From: Acerihabitans sp015654925
Lineage (GTDB): Bacteria > Pseudomonadota > Gammaproteobacteria > Enterobacterales > Enterobacteriaceae
Length of the DNA: 64,000 bases
Assembly (NCBI RefSeq): GCF_047324175.1
Contig: NZ_CP178732.1
Span: 2,480,001 to 2,544,000 of the forward strand
Reading direction: 5' to 3'
Below the pieces are notes generated by a model. It did no database searches and was not told where the DNA came from. It saw only the letters and a program-made list of their open reading frames with translations. Below are positions 17,372-24,838 of the stretch, in pieces (within the stretch, counting starts at the first letter, position 1; each line of letters opens with the position of its first letter). The translations under genes and the position numbers were made by a program.

Positions 17372-18205
17372 TCATCTTATATTGACTGCCTGGCAATCAG
17401 CGGTGTCTATGGCGAATTTGGTGGTGTAATGTTCACAACTGGCTTCATCTGAAAAAAACTTTCCATAACCTAGCGGACAAGTCAACGATAGGACATTTGC
17501 GCGGCTCAGGTTGGCTAATCCCAGAGTGTAAGAGGATATGGGCGCCTTGAGAATGGATAAGGAACATAAGATGACTACTGCAAAGACAAAGAAACCTAAA
17601 AAGCTAATAACTATTTCATTTTTTTTATGCTGAATCATCAACAAACAAAGATAAGTAATACTTTTTAACTTATTCGATCGAATTAATGACGTTTTGCTTA
17701 CGCTACGAGCCGATCTGGAATGAGAAGGCAGCGCCCAGATTGGTGCACAATATAACTCTTCATCGCGATCATGCCCTTTGTACCGATCATGCTCATTGCT
17801 ACGGGGGATATTCGATCTTTTCCCTGCTGAAATGTCTGCCACCTGAGAGGTGTCATGCTGCGGCTCGGGTGGGCTGATTTCGGCAATGAACTCCTCGTCT
17901 GAGTTAATAGTAATTCTTTGTTTTTCCTCAATTATATAGCCAATCCTGGGAATGGTTTTAATAATTTGATGATTTTCATCGCCAATCTTTTGACGTATTG
18001 ATTTTATAGTTTGATTGATCGTTGAATCTGAGCAATAAGTGCCTTTCCAAATGGTATCAATCAACTCGGCGCGGGTGAGCACTTCCGGTGATTTTTCAAG
18101 TAATAAGAGTAGGATCTGATACTCTTTCCAGCGTAGCCGGGTACGAAGATCGGTTGGAATTTTCACATCACCCTGATTTATGGTTATTGTTTGTGACAGT
18201 TTCAT
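17372..18205 (-). CDS. ToxR/CadC-like membrane-bound winged-helix regulator
   Basis: A 277-residue protein. Residues 10-95 form an OmpR/PhoB-type winged helix (LRWKEYQILLLLLEKSPEVLTRAELID, then DSTINQTIKSIRQKIGD and TIPRIGYI). A polar linker follows, then one membrane segment at about 198-220, then a periplasmic tail of about 57 residues with Cys243, Cys257 and Cys271. This is the ToxR/CadC plan: cytoplasmic DNA binding with periplasmic sensing. The start at 18205 has GAGGT nine bases upstream; an ATG at 18280 is rejected. Targets are unknown; the flippase operon next door is one possibility. It is AT-rich like its neighbours. Confidence 0.85.
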   Translation of the reverse strand: MKLSQTITINQGDVKIPTDLRTRLRWKEYQILLLLLEKSPEVLTRAELIDTIWKGTYCSDSTINQTIKSIRQKIGDENHQIIKTIPRIGYIIEEKQRITINSDEEFIAEISPPEPQHDTSQVADISAGKRSNIPRSNEHDRYKGHDRDEELYCAPIWALPSHSRSARSVSKTSLIRSNKLKSITYLCLLMIQHKKNEIVISFLGFFVFAVVILCSLSILKAPISSYTLGLANLSRANVLSLTCPLGYGKFFSDEASCEHYTTKFAIDTADCQAVNIR

Positions 18206-19159
18206 CTGCAAATACCTCGAGGTAACTCTTTTTCTTATACATGCTGTTGTGAACGTTACGCTAGGTGCTGAAATTTTCAAGATATAGAATATTGTATTTT
18301 CTAATATTTTATCTTTTTCATAAATCCGTTACCTGCTCATGCCTACCTCCTAATAAGGTTTATCTTAAAGAAAATTAATACGAACCATAGAAACAATAGA
18401 CGAGACCAGAAATTATAGTGAGGGTAATAAATCTGAATTTCGAACAATGGGTGGGTTGGTAAGTTGTATATAAAATTATAAAACCTAATATTTTATATGG
18501 TTATTTATTTTTTTTATCTAAAATTTTGCCTCATTTATTTCAGGAATGTTCATTTTGGCAGCAGTGCAATCGCAAGTTAATGCGCAGTTGCATAAATATG
18601 CAGATTGGGTGCTGCTGCTACCTGAAATAATGCATAGAATAGTTGTTTAATTCCAGCCTAATACAGAATATAGGTAAGGGTATGATCTTATCACGTCTGC
18701 TTATACCAGCAGCATACTTTTACTCTTAAAAACGACTGTTGAGTCACAAATCCTGCATTAATATTCTTTTTATAAATTTTGGTCTTAGTTTTCAACTAAT
18801 TGATTTATAAGATATACCTTTAAATGAGATAAAATAAAACAACATTTTACTTTGCCGCTTCGCTGTCATTTCGGCCATACAATGTTCATTTAAGGGGAGG
18901 GATATTTTTTTTAACGCAGGATGGGAAATGTCTGGGAGGTGGGTCAAATTCTGCTTTATAAAAAACGCGAATCACAGGCTAAACAGCACAAAATGTTACA
19001 GCACGCCGCAGCTTTGTATCACAATTTGCCCTTGCCGGCCTGGTGCCGCCACGTTCGGCTTTGTATTGGCGCGGCATCCGCAAAACGCTGTTCTATGCAT
19101 TGCGCAATGCATTATTTTATGCCAAGGTTCGCGCCGGTTTAGTAAAACGGGTATATGGG
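18206..19159. other. Long intergenic region upstream of ycdY and the regulator
   Basis: The first 650 bases are AT-rich and hold no credible ORF; promoters for the divergent regulator and ycdY should lie here. From about 18920 several overlapping plus-strand frames are open into ycdY, but none has a good start signal or recognisable sequence. The E. coli partner gene ycdX is absent. Confidence 0.4.
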
Positions 19160-19786
19160 ATGAACGATTTCTCTATGGTTTGCCGGGTGTTGGGGACGTT
19201 ATTTTACCGTCAGCCGCAGGATGCCACGCTGGCGCCGCTGATGGCGCTAATTGCGGAAGGTAAGCTGGCGGCCCATTGGCCGCTTGAGCAAGATGAACTG
19301 TTGGCGCGGTTGCAGCAAAGCTGCGTTCCGGCGGGTCTGGCCGAGGAATATGCGCGGCTATTTATTGGCAAGTCGGTTATTGGCAACACGGCTATTAATG
19401 GTACGGCTATTGATGGTACGGATAGAGAGGGTGCGCTTATCGGCGAGGCCGCGCGCGTATCGCCCCTGCGTTCGGCGTGGTTGCCGGCGGACGCGGCCGA
19501 TGTGACGGCGTTCTTGCAGCAGCTCGGCATGCCTCGCGGCGACGGGCCTGCGGATCACTTTGGCGCCTTATTGCTGGCCGCTTCGTGGCTGGAAGATCAT
19601 GCGCAGCAGGATGAAACCGCCGCCCAGCGCCGGCTGTTCGACCTCTATTTGCTGCCCTGGAGCGATCGGTTCCTGGACCAGGTGGAAGCCTGCGCCGCCG
19701 GAGACTTCTACCGCGCCCTGGCGATAATATCCCGCGAAGCCCTGCAAGCCATGCGCGAAGAACTGGACGAAACGCCCGCAGGTTGA
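19160..19786 (+). CDS. ycdY: TorD/DmsD-family chaperone YcdY
   Basis: A 208-residue protein matching E. coli YcdY from its first residues (MNDFSMVCRVLGTLFYRQPQD, WPLEQDELLARLQ) to the end. YcdY belongs to the redox enzyme maturation chaperones and in E. coli helps insert zinc into the phosphatase YcdX; ycdX itself is not adjacent here. Compared with the E. coli form there is an insertion of about 25 residues between LFIG and PLRSAW, containing a five-residue repeat. The start at 19160 follows the family; longer upstream frames are not supported. Confidence 0.85.
   Translation: MNDFSMVCRVLGTLFYRQPQDATLAPLMALIAEGKLAAHWPLEQDELLARLQQSCVPAGLAEEYARLFIGKSVIGNTAINGTAIDGTDREGALIGEAARVSPLRSAWLPADAADVTAFLQQLGMPRGDGPADHFGALLLAASWLEDHAQQDETAAQRRLFDLYLLPWSDRFLDQVEACAAGDFYRALAIISREALQAMREELDETPAG
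19374..19418 (+). repeat. 15-bp in-frame tandem repeat inside ycdY
   Basis: Three 15-base units (CGGTTATTGGCAACA, CGGCTATTAATGGTA, CGGCTATTGATGGTA) encode VIGNT, AINGT, AIDGT. The length keeps the frame. It lies in the insertion that E. coli YcdY lacks. Confidence 0.85.
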
Positions 19787-19793
19787 ATACGCA

Positions 19794-20372
19794 TCAATAG
19801 CTAAAGGGGATGACCAACGCGCCGGGTATAACGTCTATACGCTGGGCCAGCCGTTTGGCCAATGCCTCGTTCTTATCGCGATCCGCGTCCAGCACATAAG
19901 CGGGCTGCGTGTCGAAATAGGACTTCAGGGCGAGATCGAGATAAGGGCTCAGCGCACTGAATGTCGATGCCAGCGTTTCCGGCTGTACCCGGTAATCCAG
20001 CAGGCGCATGTCGCGCAGATAAATCGCGCCCCTCGATTTGTCATAGTAAGGCTGCGCCTGCAAGGTCAGCTGCACATCGGCCCGTTGCGACCCCCAGAGC
20101 GTATCGATGTCCACCCGGGCGTTGCCGGATAGCCTGACCTTATCCGCTTCAGTACGGCCGATTTGGCTGGCCAGATCGGTCACCTCGATGCGGGCATCGG
20201 CCACGCCGGGAATGCCGATATTTTTTTTGAAATCGCTATGCTTTTGCAGATAGGTATTCACTTCGCGTTCGCTGATGGTGTATTGCGTAAGCTTATTACA
20301 GCCGCTGAGCAGCATGCTCGCGGCCATTGCGCCGAACAGCCACGCCCGCGCCGTCTGTTTAGGTTTCTTCAT
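19794..20372 (-). CDS. yceB: DUF1439 lipoprotein YceB
   Basis: A 192-residue protein with a basic start (MKKPKQTARAW), a hydrophobic segment and the lipobox LLSGC, so it is an outer- or inner-membrane lipoprotein. The body (YTISEREVNTYLQKH, GIPGVADARIEVTDL, VRLSGNARVDIDT) is the YceB/DUF1439 pattern, a beta-sheet fold that may bind a hydrophobic ligand. The start at 20372 gives a proper signal peptide. It converges with ycdY, with 7 bases between stops, and precedes no gene in its own direction. The order yceB-grxB-mdtH is as in E. coli. Confidence 0.9.
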   Translation of the reverse strand: MKKPKQTARAWLFGAMAASMLLSGCNKLTQYTISEREVNTYLQKHSDFKKNIGIPGVADARIEVTDLASQIGRTEADKVRLSGNARVDIDTLWGSQRADVQLTLQAQPYYDKSRGAIYLRDMRLLDYRVQPETLASTFSALSPYLDLALKSYFDTQPAYVLDADRDKNEALAKRLAQRIDVIPGALVIPFSY

Positions 20373-20444
20373 TCCCGTCCCGAAAAGTCTGGCCAAACCG
20401 CCCGGCGCCGTTGTCCACCGGCCATCGGCGCCGGGCGGTAAAGC

Positions 20445-21092
20445 TTATTGGGCGACGCTGGTCAACAGGTTAACCTGCGTCTGTTTGGCCATATTGTCGC
20501 GGTAATCCGCTACCCGGGTCGGCCAGTCCAGCCCGGCGACGATGGTCAGGGAGCGCAGCCGGGCGAATAAATGGATATCGTCATCGGACAACTCGCCGTT
20601 GCAGGCGTTGGCTTGCTGGATCAACGGATCGAGCTCGCGCAATTGCTGGCTGACCTTTTTTACCAGTCCCGGCGTATGGGACAGATGTTCTTCGAAGCTG
20701 CCGTTGGCGGCCTCTTTTTTGGTAATGAAATAACTGCGCGCCGCCGGGGTGGAGAACTCTTCAAACGGGGCATTGGCGTTTCGCGGCAAAACCAGCGGGT
20801 AGGATGATTCATGATTGGTGGCCAGCCATTGACCAATGGCGGCGTTAAGCGGCCCGGTCAGCAGCGGCTGGCCATACTGCCGATCGATGAAATGGACGAT
20901 ATCCATACTTTCGGGCATAAAGCTGCCGTCGTCTTTTTGTAAGATCGGCACCATTTTTTTACCTACCATACCGATAGGCGTGGCTTCGTCGTCATTGAGA
21001 AAGACCTTCAGTTCGACGGGAACATTCTTCAGGCCGAATATCGATCGGGCTTTAACGCAGAATGGGCAATGCTCATAGATATAGAGTTTCAT
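20445..21092 (-). CDS. grxB: Glutaredoxin 2
   Basis: A 215-residue protein, the same length as E. coli Grx2. It begins MKLYIYEHCPFCVKAR with the redox-active CPFC. An N-terminal thioredoxin-like domain and a helical GST-like C-terminal domain follow. It reduces protein disulfides and mixed glutathione disulfides in the cytoplasm. The start at 21092 is set by the family N-terminus; the ATG at 21140 adds unrelated residues. Confidence 0.95.
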   Translation of the reverse strand: MKLYIYEHCPFCVKARSIFGLKNVPVELKVFLNDDEATPIGMVGKKMVPILQKDDGSFMPESMDIVHFIDRQYGQPLLTGPLNAAIGQWLATNHESSYPLVLPRNANAPFEEFSTPAARSYFITKKEAANGSFEEHLSHTPGLVKKVSQQLRELDPLIQQANACNGELSDDDIHLFARLRSLTIVAGLDWPTRVADYRDNMAKQTQVNLLTSVAQ

Positions 21093-21292
21093 AATGAGGC
21101 TTCTTCTCCTGGTTGATATATCTTGGCATAGTGGCGGCATAGTGGGGCCGTGTAACGCAATAGCCGTGGCCGTCCGCTAACGTAAATCCATGCCGGTAGA
21201 GGTAATTATGGGTTAACCCTTGCTATATAACCATATTTATCGCCCCGTTTGTCCGGCCAGCAGCGGACAAATACGGCCCGCGGTTGGCGTAC

Positions 21293-22498
21293 TTAGCGCC
21301 CGCTAAGCATGGCCGGTTCAATGCCGCGCTGGTGAAACTGCCGGTACAGGCCGAATAGGGTGGCCAGCCCGATGAGGCCCAGCATCATCCAGGGCAGCTC
21401 CGGGAGATCCAATTGCATACCGACATCGTATAACCAACCGCCGCCGCTGTATCCGATGGCGCCTCCCAGCGCCAGGCCCAGCCGGCTAAAGCCCAGATAG
21501 CTGCCCCTGGCCCGACCGTCCGCCAGCGAGGCGCCGAGGGTTTCCCTGGCGGGCTCGGCGATGATTGAGCCTACGTAAAACAGGCCGATTAAACTAAACA
21601 GAACGTGCAGGCTGCCGGCCATACCGATAGGGAACAGGCTGAGCGTCATGATTAGCAGGCCCGCCATCAGCCTGACCTCCAGGCTGAACCGTTTTTCACT
21701 CCAGCGGGCGATGGGATAGAGCAGGGTAAGGGACAGCACCGCTTCGATGGCGTACATCCATTTTACCGCCGAAGGTTGTCCCGACACTTCGTTGACCCTA
21801 ATCGGCAACATCAGCATCACCTGCACTGCCAGCATATAATAGCCGGTCAGCGTCAAGACATAGGTGACGAACCGCCGGTCCCGCAGCACGCGCCGCATGC
21901 CGTCCAGCATAGGCGCGCGCACGGACGAAATGCGATAGGCAGGCAGCAGCCAGCCGTTGAATATCGCCGCCAGGATAAACATCAGCGCGCCCGCCCAGCA
22001 GACCAGGTGAAAATCGTATTTCAGCAGCCAACTGCCGATCAGCGCCCCGATCACCGAGCAGGCGCTATCTTGCATCATCAGAATGGAAAAGAACCTGCCC
22101 CGTTCATGGGGCCGGGTCAGCTTGACCACCAGCGCGGTGCGCGGCGGGTCAAACAGCGTTCCGCCCAGGCCTGAAAGCGCGCAGGACAGCCAAAGTACCC
22201 AGGGTTGATCCGCAATGGCCATCAGGGCGAAACCCAAGGCGCGCAACAGCATGCCGGTGATAATCATGGGCTTGGCGCCCAGGCGATCGGCGATAGCGCC
22301 GCCAAAGATGCCCAACCCCTGTTGAATCAGCTGGCGCAGCCCGAGGGCGATGCCCACCAGCAGCGCGGCCCAGCCTAATTGATCGACGAAGCGGATGGAA
22401 ATAAGGGGAAACACCACAAAAAAACCCAGGACGACCAACATATTATCCAACAGGAGAAAATACTTACCCAAGCTCCGAGCTTGCGACACCGATGACAT
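21293..22498 (-). CDS. mdtH: MFS multidrug efflux transporter MdtH
   Basis: A 401-residue, 12-helix major facilitator protein that opens with SQARSLGKYFLLLDNMLVVLGFFVVFPL and has the loop 2-3 motif GAIADRLGAKP, both as in E. coli MdtH. In E. coli it confers modest resistance to quinolones. It lies upstream of grxB on the same strand and divergent from rimJ, as in E. coli. Confidence 0.95.
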   Translation of the reverse strand: MSSVSQARSLGKYFLLLDNMLVVLGFFVVFPLISIRFVDQLGWAALLVGIALGLRQLIQQGLGIFGGAIADRLGAKPMIITGMLLRALGFALMAIADQPWVLWLSCALSGLGGTLFDPPRTALVVKLTRPHERGRFFSILMMQDSACSVIGALIGSWLLKYDFHLVCWAGALMFILAAIFNGWLLPAYRISSVRAPMLDGMRRVLRDRRFVTYVLTLTGYYMLAVQVMLMLPIRVNEVSGQPSAVKWMYAIEAVLSLTLLYPIARWSEKRFSLEVRLMAGLLIMTLSLFPIGMAGSLHVLFSLIGLFYVGSIIAEPARETLGASLADGRARGSYLGFSRLGLALGGAIGYSGGGWLYDVGMQLDLPELPWMMLGLIGLATLFGLYRQFHQRGIEPAMLSGR

Positions 22499-22804
22499 AC
22501 TTCACCACGAACCCAATGACCTATTATGAGAACCTTATTCTGACCGCTATGGGTGAATAACGATAGCCCGGCGGCAGGGATAATTTTTTTATCGAAAAAT
22601 GATGGCAGAACCGTTAATTTATGAGGGGGATCACTTTCCCACGGTTTAACGGCAAAAAAAGTGTATGCCGCTAATTGTACTGTGGTGAAATGGCCGGGTC
22701 GAGGCCGCGGCTTCGCTTACAGCGACCTCTTTAAGGGCGCGTCGGCCAATGACCGGGACGTCGACCCGACATGCTTATCGAATTGCCCGGATAGCGGAGG
22801 AAAG

Positions 22805-23389
22805 ATGTTTGGCTATCGCTCAGCGTCGCCTAAGGTGCGACTGGTTACCGCCAGGCTGGTGGTGCGTTTGGTTCATGAACGCGACGCGTACCTACTGGCT
22901 GAGTATTATGCCGCCAACCGGGACTACCTGAAGCCCTGGGAACCGGTTCGTGATGAAAGCCACTGCTTCCCTTCGGGCTGGCAGGCCCGCCTGGGCCTGA
23001 TTACCGAAATGCACCGGCAGGGTACCGCTTACTATTTTATCCTGCTCGATCCGGAGGAAAAAGAGGTGTACGGCGTGGCCAACTTCAGTAATGTGCTGCG
23101 TGGGTCGTTTTATGCCTGCTTTCTCGGTTATTCGCTGGGCGAAAAATGGCAGGGCCAGGGGTTAATGTATGAAGCGCTGCTGGCCGCCATTCGGTATATG
23201 CAGCGCCATCAGCAAATGCACCGTATCATGGCCAACTATATGCCGCACAATCAGCGCAGCGGTAACCTGCTGGCGCGCCTGGGGTTCGAGCAGGAAGGCT
23301 TTGCCAGGGAGTATCTGCTGATCGACGGCCAGTGGCGCGATCATGTCCTGACGGCATTGACCTATAGCGCTTGGACGCCGGGTCGTTAA
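22805..23389 (+). CDS. rimJ: Ribosomal protein S5 alanine N-acetyltransferase RimJ
   Basis: A 194-residue GNAT-fold enzyme, the E. coli length. It contains the acetyl-CoA binding stretch around GYSLGEKWQGQGLMYEAL and the late motif NYMPHNQRSGNLLARLGFEQEG. It acetylates the N-terminal alanine of ribosomal protein S5. The start at 22805 has a strong GGAGGAAAG site directly upstream; a longer frame from 22661 is rejected. In E. coli the next genes are yceH and yceM; here yceH is missing. Confidence 0.95.
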   Translation: MFGYRSASPKVRLVTARLVVRLVHERDAYLLAEYYAANRDYLKPWEPVRDESHCFPSGWQARLGLITEMHRQGTAYYFILLDPEEKEVYGVANFSNVLRGSFYACFLGYSLGEKWQGQGLMYEALLAAIRYMQRHQQMHRIMANYMPHNQRSGNLLARLGFEQEGFAREYLLIDGQWRDHVLTALTYSAWTPGR

Positions 23390-23420
23390 ATATCTTGCTT
23401 GAAAGCTTGCCGGAGAGAGT

Positions 23421-24371
23421 ATGACCTTACGCATCGGGATCGTGGGACTGGGCGGTATCGCGCAAAAAGTCTATTTGCCGTTATTGTGCCAAACGGAAAA
23501 CTGGCAGGTGGTCGGCGCCTTTTCACCCAATCAACAAAAAGCGCATGCCATATGCGCCGGCTATCGCATCGAATGTTTCTCCAGCCTGGACGCATTGGCG
23601 CAGCGGTGCGACGCGGCGTTTGTACATACCAGCACCGCCACCCATTTCGCGGTGGTGGGGCAATTGCTGGCGCGCGGCTTACATGTCTATGTGGACAAAC
23701 CCCTGGCGCAGACGCTGGAGCAGGCGGAGCAATTGGTCGCCCTGGCGGCCCATAAGCAACGGGCTTTGATGGTGGGGTTCAACCGGCGTTTTGCCCCGCT
23801 GTATCTGCGCTTAAAACAATCCTTGCGCCAGCCGGCCTCGATCCGGATGGATAAACACCGCGCCGACAGCGTAGGCCCTCAGGATATGCGCTTCACGCTG
23901 CTTGATGATTATCTGCACGTGGTGGACACCGCGCTGTGGCTGGCGGACGGCGAGCGTGCCGGCGGCGGGGCGGCAACCCTGGCCTGCCCCGATCGGCCCG
24001 GCGGCCCGGTCCTGGAGAGCGGGGTGCTGCAAAGCAATCCGGCGGGCCAGCTGCTGTATGCCGAGCATCATTTCAACCATCGGGGCTGCCTGGTTACCAC
24101 CAGTATGCACCGCCAGGCGGGCAGCCAGTGCGAAACCGTCGGCGCGGTGGACGCGGGGGCGGTGTATCGCATCGAAGAGATGCGCGTATGGCGCAGCGAA
24201 AGCCAGGGCGTTATCAGCGAATTACCGGTGCCCGCTTGGCAGACCATCCTGGCCCAGCGGGGGTTTACCGGCGCGGTACGGCATTTTATCGATGCGGTAA
24301 GCAACCAAACCCCGCCGGCCATCAGCGGCGACCAGGCGTTGCTTGCCCAGGCGTGGGTGGCGCGTTTATAA
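23421..24371 (+). CDS. mviM: Gfo/Idh/MocA family oxidoreductase MviM (YceM)
   Basis: A 316-residue protein. The Rossmann motif GIVGLGGIAQK is at the N-terminus, with TSTATHF and YVDKPLA near residues 72-95, the standard cofactor and substrate signatures of the Gfo/Idh/MocA family. The substrate of MviM is not established. GGAGAGAGT precedes the ATG. It follows rimJ after 31 bases, where E. coli has yceH between. In E. coli murJ follows at once; here a giant glucan synthase gene is inserted between them. Confidence 0.92.
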   Translation: MTLRIGIVGLGGIAQKVYLPLLCQTENWQVVGAFSPNQQKAHAICAGYRIECFSSLDALAQRCDAAFVHTSTATHFAVVGQLLARGLHVYVDKPLAQTLEQAEQLVALAAHKQRALMVGFNRRFAPLYLRLKQSLRQPASIRMDKHRADSVGPQDMRFTLLDDYLHVVDTALWLADGERAGGGAATLACPDRPGGPVLESGVLQSNPAGQLLYAEHHFNHRGCLVTTSMHRQAGSQCETVGAVDAGAVYRIEEMRVWRSESQGVISELPVPAWQTILAQRGFTGAVRHFIDAVSNQTPPAISGDQALLAQAWVARL

Positions 24372-24838
24372 CTTCACGGCCCCATTTTTCCCCGCGGGAC
24401 CTGTTTTGCTTTGATTTAATGACTCACTAAGCAACTTGATATCATCGCATTGGCGAAAATCAAGGTTATGGTCCATATTCAGAGTACCCGATATGCACGC
24501 GCCGCCTGGCGGCGCGATCAGGGGGCGGTTTATTGCCCCCATGCGGATGCTTGCATTTCTTTTTTGCCGTTAAGGCATTCCTTACTCAGGCATGGTTAAT
24601 CACATGCGCGGCACCACGCGCGGTGCCTCTTACCAGGGTGATGTCGCCGCATATGACGGCGACGAATGGCTTTGTCCTAATGTGCTCCGCTATCGAGCGG
24701 CCAGCGCCGCTGGCGCGGCGGTGAGAACCGCCGCGGGATGGCGGGGGACGGTCATTGCATTGAATCCATAATACGGCATGTTGCACGTATATTATTATTG
24801 GTTATGCCCGTGGCAAGAAGCCGCGGGTCGAGGCTGCT
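24372..24838. other. Hairpin-rich intergenic region before the glucan synthase gene
   Basis: This gap contains at least five perfect GC-rich inverted repeats: 24498-24516 (nine-base arms around one T), 24521-24540 (GGGGGC/GCCCCC), 24610-24627 (GGCACC/GGTGCC), 24643-24663 (GTCGCCG/CGGCGAC) and 24716-24733 (CGGCGGT/ACCGCCG). None is followed by a T tract. The last three lie inside a possible 59-codon ORF. They could be RNA structures in the leader of the synthase mRNA or a GC-rich chance cluster. Confidence 0.45.
24592..24771 (+). CDS. Possible small protein, unknown
   Basis: A 59-residue ORF starting MVNHMRGTTRGASYQGD and containing YDGDEWLCPNVLRYR. Codon choice resembles nearby core genes. 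Only a weak AGG is close to the ATG, and the spacing is short. It is read in the same direction as the glucan synthase and ends 67 bases before it. I recognise no family. It could be a chance frame in GC-rich DNA. Confidence 0.25.
   Translation: MVNHMRGTTRGASYQGDVAAYDGDEWLCPNVLRYRAASAAGAAVRTAAGWRGTVIALNP

Noticed and set aside
14495..18205. Genomic island integrated into the tRNA-Ser gene
   Set aside because: The AT-rich module lies on the 5' side of the tRNA; integrases normally target the 3' end, and no integrase or duplicated tRNA end was seen.
18921..19159. N-terminal extension or extra gene upstream of ycdY
   Set aside because: Several frames are open but none matches YcdY or another family, and there is no suitable start signal.
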